This document shows, piece by piece, positions 24,375-35,928 of a DNA stretch of 64,000 bases. Position 1 is the first letter of the stretch; each line of letters opens with the position of its first letter. The notes under the pieces were generated by a model. The model was not told the DNA's origin. It ran no database searches and was given only the letters and a program-made list of their open reading frames with translations. Origin of the DNA: Ecdyonurus torrentis (Eukaryota; Arthropoda; Insecta; Ephemeroptera; Heptageniidae); contig OX439134.1 of assembly GCA_949318235.1 (NCBI GenBank), forward strand, positions 27,737,950 to 27,801,949, given 5' to 3'. A program made the translations under genes and the position numbers.

Positions 24375-24600
24375 GTTTCCCTGTTCAACTCTGCAGCACG
24401 ACTAACACAAAAACCCAGACTAGATCTTGAATGTTCAAAAAGAGCCGGCGCGCGGTTTGCCCGCATATCGTTGGTATCGCGCAACTGCAAACACACACAC
24501 TCACTCTCTCTTACTACTTCTCCAGTTCTATATAAAATACATAGAGAGTGGTGTGAGCAATTCTAGTATGTATGTAGTTCTCCTCTACAGTATACCACGA
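24375..24600. promoter_or_regulatory. GC-richer patch with a TATA-like box (speculative)
   Basis: A patch at 24375-24500 (GAGCCGGCGCGCGG, CGCATATCGTTGG) has clearly more G+C and CpG than its surroundings. It is followed by TATATAAAA at 24527-24535. The 77-codon minus-strand frame here shows no known domain. This could be a promoter/first-exon region or a decayed repeat; the evidence is compositional only. Confidence 0.15.
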
Positions 24601-24655
24601 TCAATGTCAGATTATTTGGATGTCACGCGAAAAAAAAAATTTATATTAAAAATAT

Positions 24656-24658
<3 letters not shown>

Positions 24659-24748
<90 letters not shown>
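24659..24748. repeat. (GA)n microsatellite
   Basis: A perfect AG array of about 88 bp, the source of the Arg-Glu repeat in the 147-codon plus-strand frame, which is not a gene. Confidence 0.95.
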
Positions 24749-24750
<2 letters not shown>

Positions 24751-24855
24751 GTTATAAATATAAATATTATAGAAAAGCTAAGCAATTCTTATAAAAAAAT
24801 GATAAGTTCATTAGGAGATTATTGTTGTTATTTTATTATTTTAGTATTATTTCTA

Positions 24856-25135
24856 CACTCTAAAAATTAGTGCATTACTTTAGTTACGAATCCTAACTTA
24901 TTTAAAATAATCACTTTTAAGTTATTATCAGTAGCTAAAATAATGAATTTTAGCAAGGTATTAACAATAGCTAATTTTAACTTAAAATAGCTTTTAAAAA
25001 ACTTAAAACAGCTTAATTTAGCTATTTTAATAACTTGCTAAAATGCATTATTTTAGCTACTCATAATAACTTAAAATTTATTATCTTAAATAAGTTACGA
25101 TTCGTAACTAAAGTAATGCACCAATTTTTAGAGTG
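24856..25135. repeat. Family B foldback element, copy 1 (complete)
   Basis: An uninterrupted 280-bp copy. CACTCTAAAAATTAGTGCAT at the left pairs with GCACCAATTTTTAGAGTG at the right. Arms continue through GTTACGAATCCTAACTTATT and TAGCTAAAATAATG almost to the centre near 24995. TA lies on both sides, so the target is probably TA. It serves as the empty-site reference for the interrupted copies. Confidence 0.85.
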
Positions 25136-25429
25136 TATATAATTTTTCGTCTTTTTAATCAATAAAGGAAATAAAAATATTTATTTATTTTTCGCAATTT
25201 AAGTATATTAATATTTAGGTTCTGAGATTAATTTTTTATGAAAAATATAAAAATATACTTTTTTTTTTTACTACATCTGCTCACATATAGTCACTTTCAT
25301 TATTTGTTTGAATAATATTCTTAAACAATTTAATGTATAAAACTATAAACACTAAAAGTACTTGCTGAAGCCAAATAGGTAGTGATAGTTTTTAGTGCCA
25401 CATTAGTATTATTATTTGAATTGTATCTT

Positions 25430-25635
25430 CTTTTTTTTTTTTTTTTTTTTTTTGCTTGCCATATTGTGTTATTGTGCTATACACCAATTCCAGTCCCAGT
25501 CAAGACATTGTCTTATCGACAGGTAAGGACTTTCCAATTAATGGAAAAGCACACACGGGCCGGCCACGGCCTAAGTACACAGCCCGGCATTCGCCATGAC
25601 AGCCTAGAGAAACCGTGGAAACATCTAGGTTTCCA
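25430..25635 (-). repeat. tRNA-derived SINE (family P), copy 2, 5'-truncated
   Basis: Only the 3' body is present (on the minus strand CCTAGATGTTTCCACGGTTT ... GACTGGAATTGGTGTATAGC ... GCAAGCAAA then poly(A)). The tRNA-like head is missing, as expected for incomplete reverse transcription. The plus-strand frame at 25382-25648 is antisense to it. Confidence 0.7.
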
Positions 25636-26172
25636 TCTGGTTTCTTAAAATATTTGCAAATTACATGTGATAACCAAAAGCAAAATGTATAAATTATATT
25701 TAAATTATGTAAAACTTACACATTTTGCCTTTTTGCATAAAAATAGCTTTCCTTTTTTCATGTAATCATGGCATGGCAATATACAAATAAATAAACTATG
25801 ATATTTATTGGTTAAAAACTATCATTTGACAAAAGAAAAAGTCAGTACCAAATTTTCTATCGACTGAACACTGAATACACATTGATATTTAAAGAGGGCA
25901 AAAAATGATAGTAAAAAAATTTCGTTTACTTTGTTTTACAATTATTTTATCATATTTTTACATGTATAACTGTGTTCTATAAAATAATTATTACAAGCAT
26001 TTTTATATCATTAAAACTTTTCCAATATCAAAAAAGTAGAAAAAAAATACATAAAAAAACTTGTATCATTATTTCGAAAACATTTTTTACTATACATAGT
26101 TCACTAGAAAAATAAATAATTTGCCATGAAATACAATTTTAAATAAAAAAATAGCAATTTAATAATTGAATA
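25636..26172. other. AT-rich DNA, nothing recognised
   Basis: No open frame or paired repeat stands out. Confidence 0.45.
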
Positions 26173-26216
26173 CACTCTAAAAAATGGTGCATCACTAGTT
26201 ACAAATCCTGAGTTAT

Positions 26217-26788
26217 TTAAATGAATAGACCAGAGAAAAATATAAGCATTTATATCACAAAACACTTGATGGGATTTACATAAATAACAATAGTTTGTCT
26301 CAAAACCCAACAGCAGTGATCAGAATATTCAATTTATGCAACCCGCACAACATTTTAATACTAATTTTTGCATGTTTCTGACGTCAGACGTCATAAACAT
26401 GAATTTTCACACAATTTGCATACTTTACAGTTTTTTCACGCTCTCTCGTGGGGCTACATTAACATTACGGTAAAAATTGTCATGAGTTTTGAAGATCCCA
26501 CACGGAAAACATAAATTTAAGAAATTATTTAGATACATATCAATAACTCTTTAGTACTAAACAATAACTCTCTTGCAAAAAGTTTAAAGAGTAACTCGTT
26601 AGTACAAACGTAAATTCTTTAGCAGTAAATAGTTAACTCTTTAGATTCTAAAAATTTTAGTATGTATATAAAGAATTTATTATAAAATAAACCTAAATAG
26701 TAACTCTTTATATAGATAATTTATTCCGTGCATTTCGTGTTTATTCATTAAAAAGCACATGTTGTTTTATGTGGTCTATGGCTTTAAG
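26217..26788 (+). repeat. Family A MITE, copy 6, inside B and split by C
   Basis: Starts TTAAATGAATAGACCAG and ends GTGGTCTATGGCTTTAA, with an internal gap at 26501-26730 occupied by family C. It lacks the GTAGCCCCGTAG segment of other copies. TGACGTCA at 26379-26386 is followed by a small duplication of GACGTCA. Confidence 0.85.
26501..26730. repeat. Family C MITE, copy 1, nested in A
   Basis: Ends CACGGAAAA and TTCCGTG. The interior (AACTCTTTAGTACTA, GAGTAACTCGTTAGTACAAA, TAAATAGTTAACTCTTTAGA) is the complement of 44810-45037. The host site GATCCCATTTCG becomes GATCCCA ... CATTTCG, so the target duplication is CA, versus TA for copy 2. Confidence 0.85.
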
Positions 26789-27255
26789 ATAATCACTTTT
26801 CAGTTATTATGAGTAGCTAAAATAATGCAGTTTAGCAAGTTATTAAAAATAGCTAATTTAAGTGGTTTGAAGTTGTTTTAAGTTTATTTAAGCTATTTTA
26901 AGTTAAAATAGCTATTGTCATAGTAACTTGCTAAAATGCATTATTTTAGCTACTCATAATAAAACTTAAAAGTGATTATCTTAAATTAGTTAGGATTCGT
27001 AACTAAAGTAATGCACCATTTTTTAGAGTGTATATATAAATTTTAGTCCATATCGTTAATAGACAACATTTTATTACATCACGGTAGATAAAATTGAGTT
27101 AAAATGTTAATAAGTGGTCAAAAGTTGGAGATAATGGTTAGATGCAATGTTATTTAAAGCTAACAGGTAAGAGTTGTGTTGCGCTGGCTGCATAACTTTT
27201 AGGATAGTTTTTTTTATCTCGCTATGGCTTTCCTTTCCTTCTTTTTTTTTTTTTT

Positions 27256-27258
<3 letters not shown>

Positions 27259-27351
<93 letters not shown>
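27259..27351. repeat. (CT)n microsatellite
   Basis: A CT array of about 92 bp, the source of Leu-Ser and Arg-Glu frames on the two strands. Confidence 0.95.
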
Positions 27352-27353
<2 letters not shown>

Positions 27354-27450
27354 GCTGACATCGCTTGCTGCTGGTTACGTGGTGACGTGTGACTAATCAG
27401 ATACTTACTGAAAACCGGCAGGGAATCCGTATTCTTTATCTTTTATCCTA

Positions 27451-27750
27451 TAGGATGTTTGCATTTATATAAAAGTTGACGCCATATATGAGCACTATAT
27501 GAGTCAATATGGGAAAATATCACATTTTACCAGTTTAAAAAACACTGAGCAATATTTTGGAGAGCATTGATGCTTTTAACAGATTGAATTAGATTTTTAA
27601 GTATGCGAGAAAAACAATAATAATAAATCAAATAAGTTTTCAAAGAAAATATGCTAAAACTACGTTTTTCCTATGCTGAGCAATATTATTTATTGCCTTA
27701 GTATGGCGTCGAAGTGCATTCAGTATGACGTTATGCGCATTCACCCTACA
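27451..27750 (-). repeat. Family E foldback element, copy 5
   Basis: Starts TAGGATGTTTGCATTTATAT and ends TATGCGCATTCACCCTACA. Internal landmarks GAGAGCATTGATGCT and AACTACGTTTTTCCTATGCT mark the minus orientation. Confidence 0.75.
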
Positions 27751-27832
27751 GCATTGCGGAACCTACCTAGTAATAATTGGAAATTCCTAATGTATAATTA
27801 GAACGGAGGAATGGAAATGGCAAGTCTCCTAT

Positions 27833-28069
27833 TACGCGCATGGGAAAAAAATAAAGTAATATTTGCTCTAACGTATTATTATTAAAATTTATGCTACTTA
27901 ACATTATTTATGCTATATTTCATAATAACTATGCTACACAGTATAAATTTTGTATTGCGTAGCATAATTATTTATGCTATTATTTTATGCTATATTTATG
28001 CTATTTATTTTAGCTATAATCACATAAATGCGACATAAATTATATAAATTATTTTTTCCATGCGTATAC
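27833..28069. repeat. Family O AT-rich MITE
   Basis: The ends GCATGGGAAAAAAATAAAG and TAAATTATTTTTTCCATGC are inverted. The interior carries many ATTTATGCTA and TAGCATAAT words, the clearest representative of this motif set. Confidence 0.6.
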
Positions 28070-28403
28070 ATGTTTTAATGTAATAAACAAAAAATGAGCA
28101 AATTTTAATACCGGAAGGAACTTTAAATGGAAATAAGCTGACAAATTTTAATGATACATTTATATCAAATTAGTAAAAACATTAATACGTAATGCCTGTT
28201 TAATACCTTATACTGTAAATACCTATTAAATTGTCTATATAATTTGTCACAAAACTGGAGGCAATGATTATTTTCAGATTTTACATCAAAACGTAATACT
28301 AATTGAAATTTAACATTGGTTTAAAATTACTTATACACTAATTGTCAGTGAGGTATTATACTTAAAAATAAATGAAAAAAACTTAAATCAGCTATTTTAC
28401 GAA
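28070..28403. other. AT-rich DNA, nothing recognised
   Basis: No gene or repeat structure was seen. Confidence 0.45.
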
Positions 28404-28756
28404 AGCCATAGACCACCAATCTGAAAGCCATAGACCACATAAAACAACATGTGTTTTTTTATGAATAAACACGAAATGGGATCTTCAAAACTGATGACAA
28501 TTTTTACTATAGAATGTTAATTTAGCCCCACGAGAGAGCGTGAAAATACTGTAAAGTATGTGATTTGCGTGTATATTCATGTCTGTGACGTCAGAAACAT
28601 GCAAAAATTAGTAAAAAAAAAAATGTTGTGTGGGTTGCATAAATCGACATTTTCTACAGTTGGGTTTTGAGACAAACTAAAATTATTTATGTGAGTCCCA
28701 TCAAGTGTTTTCTGATATAAATGCTTATGTTTTTCTCTGGTCTATTCCTTTAAATC
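28404..28756 (-). repeat. Family A TTAA-flanked MITE, copy 7
   Basis: The plus strand reads GAAAGCCATAGACCACATAA ... CTCTGGTCTATTCCTTTAAA, the complement of the family. GAAAGCCATAGACCAC occurs twice in tandem at the left edge. TGACGTCA lies at 28586-28593. The GTAGC-GTGATCAG segment is deleted. Confidence 0.85.
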
Positions 28757-28812
28757 AAGATCACTTTGAAAACAATTAAAACATTTAATTTTGAAAAAAT
28801 AATAGTTACATT

Positions 28813-28836
28813 AAAAAAAAAAAAAAAAAAAAAAAA
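28813..28836. repeat. Poly(A) tract
   Basis: A run of about 24 A with no recognisable retroelement 3' end next to it. Confidence 0.9.
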
Positions 28837-28969
28837 GATTTAATGTATGAAAGTATGTTTTAAATACTGTTTGGTATTAGCATGGAAAAAAACTCATTCA
28901 TTTTCTGTGCTTTATGTTAAATTTAATATCATATTAAAATAGAAAAAAAAGGCGGGGGGGAGAGTATGG

Positions 28970-29650
28970 TACACGGAAAGATTAGACTAATTATGTGGTC
29001 TCGACCATGCTGTACTAACAGAAATGTACTTTTTACCACTAAATAGGTTAATTTCTGTTACAATATAATCTCTTATTTCATCATAGAGCTGCAGCAGCAA
29101 TAACAAATACTCCACGCGTAAAGAATTGATTTAATATTTTATCTGCATCAGATTTTTTTCAATTGTTTTTTATAACCAGCTGATAGTATAATAAACAAAA
29201 GAAATACCAAAAAAAAAATTGCTTTATTAACAATATATATCACGATAGTCCATTTACTTTCCATTCACACACAACGATATGAATGAACTACTACAAAAAA
29301 AATTATAAAGGTTTATTCCATTAATATTTTTTTCTCTCAATAAAAAACAGATCCCCCTCACTCTATATTTGGTATTGATTGGCGTATGAAAACTTTTTTT
29401 TTATAACTTAATAATAAAGAAATTGCATTAGTAAATAAATATTAGTCTTTTATTGACATTCAGCATAAAAAAGCGGCTGTTTATTTTATGATATTTTCCT
29501 TTTATTTTTCGTTTTTTTTCCCCCTTAATGAATTGTGATAAATTTCCCGTCAAATTTTTTAAATACATCTCTTGGCAAATCTAATAAATTTAAAATATTT
29601 TAAAATATAAAGTTTCACTCTAGATATAATGTGGTTTTAAAAAAGCTTCA

Positions 29651-29655
<5 letters not shown>
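28970..29655. other. AT-rich DNA; single CACGG-type element end
   Basis: TACACGGAAAGATTAGACTA at 28971 looks like one end of a CACGGAAA element (as at 26501 and 44810), but no matching end was found. Confidence 0.3.

Positions 29656-29684
<29 letters not shown>
29656..29684. repeat. (AT)n microsatellite
   Basis: A short AT array of about 28 bp. Confidence 0.9.
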
Positions 29685-29686
<2 letters not shown>

Positions 29687-29742
29687 AGCTATATTTAATA
29701 ATATTAATATTAATGTTAATAATATTATAGTACTGTATATCC

Positions 29743-29959
29743 AACAAATGGAGGTTATCGGTTTAGCACGCGAGGAAAGCTAAGGGTCCCCGTCATTTAA
29801 CATTACGCTTATGGGGGAAAATACGTTTTTTGCGATTTTTTGGAAAACCACTCCGCCGATTTCGGAGAAATTTAAATAAGAAATATTAGACATACTTTTA
29901 CGTGTTTAAAGCCATAGAAATTTTTTACAATTTTTTTAAAACCAATAACCTCCATTGTT
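29743..29959. repeat. Family V MITE
   Basis: About 217 bp with terminal inverted repeats of about 21 bp, AACAAATGGAGGTTATCGGT and AACCAATAACCTCCATTGTT. A single copy. The interior includes GGGTCCCCGTCATTTAACAT and has no frame. Confidence 0.6.
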
Positions 29960-30449
29960 AAATCTACTTAAACTATAATTCTATAAATAAATAACTTGTT
30001 ACTTAATTTATTAAACTTATTGTAAATAATTTTAAAAAATTTGGGCACAACCATGCCAGAGGGGCCAAAGTCACTCCACTAGACGTTAATAATAAATTTT
30101 AAAAAGACAGTTTTTTTTTTATCAACTTTAAAAATATTTACGTGTAAAAGTCACATTTTCTTGTTTACGAATTAGTAGTCAAAAGTGACATCTCATTGTT
30201 GTCGATTGTGGTGAACATTCATGGTTATCTCTTCTTTGCAAGTGCGGTAAGAGATGCATCTCCTTGCTTGTTGCGGTGACAGCACTTAACTCTTCCGTAC
30301 CATTATTACTTACTGCATTATATAAACAAGACACTTTTGCAAGTTTCTTTGAAAACACTGTACAGCTTGTTAGATATTATTAGATTGACGTCAGCAGCAA
30401 AGTTTTTGTTCTAGGATCAATGAATTTAGCACATTTTCTTACCTACAAC
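29960..30449. other. Unassigned DNA of moderate GC content
   Basis: Part of this (30180-30310) is less AT-rich than average and contains GTGCGGTAAGAGATGC, which resembles a splice donor. No frame or partner site supports an exon. A perfect TGACGTCA lies at 30386-30393. Confidence 0.25.
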
Positions 30450-30757
30450 TTAAAGGCTTAGAACACCTTGAACATAAAAACATGTCTAATATCCTAACAT
30501 ACCTAAATATCAACGTTGATTTGGCCGGAATCATTAATTTCTAATTTATTTTCCACTTACTAAATGTTAGTATGACGTCACACCTCGCCTGTTTCCGCGC
30601 GTGTGGACCAGTGAGCTGTGACGTCATGAACTTGCAGCTACCATTTTGTGAATTGAAAATAAATTAGAAATAAACGGTTTTGTCCAAATCAACGTTGATA
30701 TTTCCGTATTTTAGGATATTAGACATGTTTTTTGTTCAAGGTTTTCTACGCATTTAT
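30450..30757. repeat. Family D foldback element, copy 3
   Basis: TTAAAGGCTTAGAACACCTTG at the left pairs with CAAGGTTTTCTACGCATTTA at the right. Arms carry ATCAACGTTGATTTGGCCGG and its complement, and two TGACGTCA octamers (30573-30580, 30619-30626). Confidence 0.8.
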
Positions 30758-30982
30758 CATGTTTACAGCTGAAATTTAAAAACTATTTTTAGTAAAGACT
30801 TATTTCATTCCTTTTACATGCAAATATTATACAATATAATATACAATATAATAAATGACAGATTTGAATTTATTATTAAAGGTAACATGCTAGGAAAAAA
30901 ATAAAATAATTTTGTCAATAAAAATCACATCTATAAATGATAAGAGCCCTGTCTGTAAAGAAGAAGACCACACAAACTTTTA

Positions 30983-31674
30983 GGTGGTAATTTTATTGCA
31001 CATTCTAAAAGATACATTGTCCTGAATTGATAGATAAACGAACTTTGAATTTTTGAGTTAACGAGGTATTTTTAATAAAATTGTGAAAACTGAAAAATGA
31101 TATCGTGGTCGGTAATGTATGCATGTAGGCATAGGAAAAAGTTGACGACCGTAACGTCACTTTACGACTTTCAAAAATTACCGAGCTGGTATAGCCGAGT
31201 GGTGTAGGCAGTTGACTCGTAGCTCTGTACTCCTCACCGAGTATAGGTTCGAGCCACTGCTGGGTGCGTACGTGAAGTGTGAGAGCAAAACACGTAGCAT
31301 GATGCATGTTTACATGCATTCCATGACGACGAACAGCATTTGGGAGGTGCATGATTGATGTAATTGCACCGACCAGCCTGCCTAGACATTTCCACGGTTT
31401 CTCTAGGCTGTCATGGCGAATGCCGGGCTGTGTACTTAGACCGTAGCCGGCTCGTGTGTGCTTTTCCATTAATTGGAAAGTCTTTACCTGTCGATAAGAC
31501 AATGTCTAGACTTGGACTGGGATGGGCGTAGCACGATAACACAATATGGCAAGCAAAAAAACAAAAACAAACATTAATAATACTTTGTTAGTGAACTGAT
31601 AAATTAGAAATTTGTATAGTTATCTATTCAGGTTTCGGGCAATGTACTCTTTAGAATATGCAATAAAATTACCC
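30983..31674. repeat. Family Q foldback element, copy 2, split by a SINE
   Basis: Left GGTAATTTTATTGCACATTC and right GAATATGCAATAAAATTACC are inverted ends. The left arm (AACTTTGAATTTTTGAG, GACGACCGTAACGTCAC) and right arm (ATAAATTAGAAATTTG) match copy 1. The interruption at 31179-31571 is the SINE. Confidence 0.7.
31179..31571 (+). repeat. tRNA-derived SINE (family P), copy 3, full length
   Basis: The head is tRNA-like: RNA polymerase III box A TAGCCGAGTGGTGTAGGC (31192-31209) and box B GGTTCGAGCC (31246-31255), spaced as in a tRNA with a longer variable region (Leu/Ser type is inference). The body of about 290 bp is shared with copies at 7020 and 25430, and the tail is A-rich (AAGCAAAAAAACAAAAAC). 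ATTA lies on both sides and may be a short target duplication. A 165-codon minus-strand frame across it is antisense and not a gene. Confidence 0.8.
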
Positions 31675-32369
31675 CCCCTCCTCTTTTTTTTAATTCTTTT
31701 TTTAGTCTTTCTCATTGTATCATAATAAGGTATTATGATATTTTTTATAGTAAATTTAAATTTTATTTAAAATATTTAAAAAATTAATGTTTGTGTAAAA
31801 AAAAAAAAAAACTATTTAGTATCGTAAATATTATTAAATGGCATAACAACGGATACATTTATTATACCACTATATAGCAAATATTATACGTCATTATAGT
31901 ATTGTATATATTGACAAGTTAAGTTAATAATTGTTGAATAGTAATAAATTTTATGTAAAATTATATTAAAGTACCACATATGTATAATACTGTATATAAA
32001 TGTATGCAGTTTTAATGTATAATATTAAATATCATTCATCATATCTATTTATATAATGATTCACTATTTTCTAGGTCATCATGTTTATTCAGTAACAAGA
32101 CATAAAATATAGTTTTTGTTGTCTGTCATTTTGATGTCATAGAAAATAGAGTGAACAAAATATCATACATTTTAATTGCTGAGAGTAATATACTTTATTA
32201 ATATAATAATGAGATGAGCAATACAAAGCAAAGTAGTTATAACGGTTGAAATATTTGTCCTGTATAATGATAGTAACAGTACAATATGTTTAAAGTTTAG
32301 TTCTGATTTACTGAATAGTAATATTTAGAGCCCGTATTTAAATAAAGTGAACTTTGTAAAAAATACATT

Positions 32370-32370
<1 letters not shown>
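31675..32370. other. AT-rich DNA, nothing recognised
   Basis: No gene. A poly(A) run lies at about 31798-31812. Confidence 0.45.

Positions 32371-32437
<67 letters not shown>
32371..32437. repeat. (GA)n microsatellite
   Basis: A GA array of about 66 bp. Confidence 0.95.
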
Positions 32438-32441
<4 letters not shown>

Positions 32442-32496
32442 ACACTATATAAAAAAATCTGCAATCAATACATTTGATAACTGCTGATGACCGTAA

Positions 32497-32575
32497 TGCA
32501 CGGAAAGAAGAAATTGCGTAATTGATCTGCATTTATGTCATTATAGCAAAAATGTTGCTAAATTTGATGGAAATG
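32497..32575. repeat. Family O end fragment
   Basis: CACGGAAAGAAGAAATTGCG followed by TAATTGATCTGCATTTATG is the complement of the end at 6175-6200. No far end was located. Confidence 0.35.
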
Positions 32576-33257
32576 GATTTTTTTTTATGCCATGCTTATT
32601 ATTTCCAGTTTTTTTTACGAATATAATATGTTAAAAATTTCGGTATTACATGGTCATATCTGCATTTTGCATTGCCTTATAGCTGTCTAATGAGCGTAAC
32701 GGTTAAGAGACGGTTGCGCGACAAAGTGAGTTTCAAATTTGTCCGGATTATCTTAGTGGACCCTGTAGTTTGAGTATTATATCTTCAGTGTATGTGGACT
32801 TGCTGAGTTCTAATTAAAGAACTATATGTAATTTGATCTTGGAATGAATACTTTTGATATACAAGATAATATTTATAGCATTATATTATACAGTATTGCA
32901 TAAATCATATTGTATTGAATTAAAATTGCTAAAAAGTGGCAATTATAAGTATAACGTAATTAAAATAGTCCATTATGCAGCTAAATGTGTATTATCGACT
33001 TCCAATGAACGATTGGTGCAATATACTTCGATGTAGCCTTATGTGAGTGTACCACCTGCCAACTCCCATTTATACCTGTTAAACTAAGACAATGCTCTAC
33101 TTTATAAAATGTTCAACGAGTGCATCAATAACGGCTATATAGTAGAGCTACTTCATCTGTATAGTTATTATTGTAGTATTCACTTTTGAACTCACAACGT
33201 AGCAGCTGCTTTTTTCATGATTTAGGATTGGTTACGTGATTGTAAGTGTTAGTTTTG
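32576..33257. other. Unassigned AT-rich DNA
   Basis: No credible gene was seen; the 60-codon frame at 32854-33036 shows no domain. Confidence 0.4.
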
Positions 33258-33262
33258 TTTAT

Positions 33263-33340
<78 letters not shown>

Positions 33341-33352
33341 TTTTTGTTGTTT

Positions 33353-33399
<47 letters not shown>

Positions 33400-33457
33400 G
33401 CTGCTGCTGTTGTTATTGCTGCTGTTGTTATTGCTGCTGCTGTTGTTGTTGTTGTTT
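33258..33457. repeat. (TTG)n/(CTG)n triplet array
   Basis: About 200 bp of TTG units with an alternating CTG-TTG block near 33296-33340 and CTG-rich clusters near 33400-33442. Two plus-strand frames and one minus-strand frame stay open (poly-Leu, poly-Cys, poly-Asn/Ser). This is a property of the repeat, not evidence for a gene. Confidence 0.95.
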
Positions 33458-33697
33458 AATATATTGAATTTTATATAGCTGCAACTTATTACGAGCCAAA
33501 GGAAAAATAAATTGACGTGTGTGAATTTCAATAATTCAATGACAATGAGAAACAGTTACGAAACCAACTGAAATTTAAATTTGTTGTTATTGTTGGTCTA
33601 TATAGCTTAATGGTTGGTCAAATGAAAACAATGTACATTAATTTTAATTGTATCATGTTTTGAATTGAACATGGGAGGTAATTAAGACTTTAATATC

Positions 33698-34400
<703 letters not shown>

Positions 34401-34436
<36 letters not shown>

Positions 34437-34439
34437 ATA

Positions 34440-34531
<92 letters not shown>
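34401..34531. repeat. Compound (CT)n-(AT)n microsatellite
   Basis: A CT tract at 34401-34432, then an AT tract to 34531 with one small break near 34443. Confidence 0.95.
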
Positions 34532-34536
<5 letters not shown>

Positions 34537-35645
34537 CTTTTACTTCATGTTAATTTTTGTTGATTTGTTTTCTCAGTAATGCTTAGTAATTTTTATTGTA
34601 AATAATGATTCTGACAAAATCAACACTTGTTATAAAACACTGTAACTATGAACTTTCTGGGTCAATAAAGAAGAAATTGGTTTATATCCACACAAAAAAA
34701 TTCACACCTAAAATACCTACCTAAAAATAAATTTCCAAGGTGTTATAAAAAAAAATGAAATTTAGTGAAAGTTTAATACATATTATACCTTATTAGCATT
34801 ATTTTCTAATTATGTTAATTACCGAGATAAAGTTTAAAAAAAAAAGTTATTCCCATCCATGGGTAATAATATCCATATTTTATATACTTAATACGTATAT
34901 ATGCAGAGTGTTGTAAAGCGTTGTAAACCCACATTTATTTACTTTGTCTATTTAAATCCTTGTGACATTCACGGGTTATGACAGTTTGATCAATTAAATT
35001 TAATTAATGTTCCCATTGTTTGTAGTAACACACTAGTCATTTTAATCAAGGGTTTATTATCACTACAATGTTGCCAAATTGTTTACTTTAATTTAAACAT
35101 TTTCAACTTTATTATTTTCTTTATAAATTATAGTTGTAATAAAATAAATTAAAGAAATAAAGAATTCTATTTATATTTGTACTGTACGTATAATTTTGTT
35201 AATAACAAGAAAATCTCGTTCTTTTTTTATATTAAACGTGTAAAAATTATTTATTTTAATCTTTTAACGCTTATTTATCATAATAATTTATTTATATTAT
35301 TTAACCATAGTATATATTTTATTTTATCATATTTAATGTACTGTATCATAGATTTTAATAATTTTGCATGTTTTGGACTATATTTATTGAGGATGTAATT
35401 TTCTAATGAAAATATATTTTATTTGACAAATATATATATATATAATTATTTTGAAAATTAAGGCTGTGTTAACGTGTGTTAATGTGAAATATTATTGTTT
35501 TGTAACAACTACACAAGTCAAAACAGGAAAAAGCAAAAAAAAAAAAAGCGTAAAGAATTTATTTTACTCATTTATTAAAAGTTCATATTTTGTACTAACT
35601 AACAATTACAATATTAAATGTTGTATTCAATAGTGTTATTTATAA
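34532..35645. other. AT-rich DNA, nothing recognised
   Basis: The frames at 35177-35398 and 35451-35633 are low-complexity and match nothing I recognise. Confidence 0.45.
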
Positions 35646-35833
35646 ACAGTGACTGCTTATGTTTACTCAAAATGCGTAAAAGGAAGTGCCGGAAAAGGAA
35701 ACCACGTGATGGTAAAAGTGGGAGGTAGCTCAGGCGTAGCTTGCTGCTGGCACCAACTTTTCTCCCACTTTTAACGTCACGTGGTTTCTTTTTCCGGTCA
35801 TTTTTCCGCATTTTGAGTAAACATAAACAGTCC
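35646..35833. repeat. Family H foldback element, copy 1
   Basis: Ends CTTATGTTTACTCAAAATGC and GCATTTTGAGTAAACATAAA. Arms continue with GGAAACCACGTGATG / GTCACGTGGTTTC and CACTTTTA. The loop is GC-rich. The 78-codon minus-strand frame is a repeat frame. Confidence 0.8.
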
Positions 35834-35928
35834 TTGTTTTCTTGCACCAAAAAATGCGCATTACATTTTAATAACCATAGTTGATCGTCATTTTAGTAGC
35901 AGAAAACAGAATTTACGAACAGTATTAG
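35828..35928 (+). repeat. Family G short foldback, copy 4
   Basis: TTGTTTTCTTGCACCAAAAA, ATTTTAATAACCATAG and AGAATTTACGAACAGTATT match family G. It abuts copy 1 of family H; the first few bases of its left end are lost. Confidence 0.7.

Larger units (their letters stand above)
26173..27030. repeat. Family B foldback element, copy 2, split by family A
   Basis: Left end CACTCTAAAAAATGGTGCAT (26173) and right end ATGCACCATTTTTTAGAGTG (27011-27030). The left part stops at GAGTTATTTAA and resumes at TTAAGATAATCACTTTT. The gap is filled by a family A copy, so TTAA is duplicated. Confidence 0.85.

Noticed and set aside
24427..24870. A 147-codon plus-strand open frame with an Arg-Glu repeat
   Set aside because: More than a quarter of it is a GA microsatellite, which stays open in several frames. 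The rest shows no domain.
31183..31262. A functional tRNA gene
   Set aside because: Box A and box B are good, but the sequence continues into a body shared with other SINE copies and does not close a clean acceptor stem by eye.
31005..31502. A 165-codon minus-strand open frame
   Set aside because: It lies antisense to the SINE and runs into family Q sequence. Similar pieces appear in frames at 7200-7405 and 25382-25648, exactly where other SINE copies lie.
33236..33531. Poly-Leu, poly-Cys and poly-Asn frames
   Set aside because: All three come from one triplet array, so at most one could be real, and there is no flanking coding sequence.
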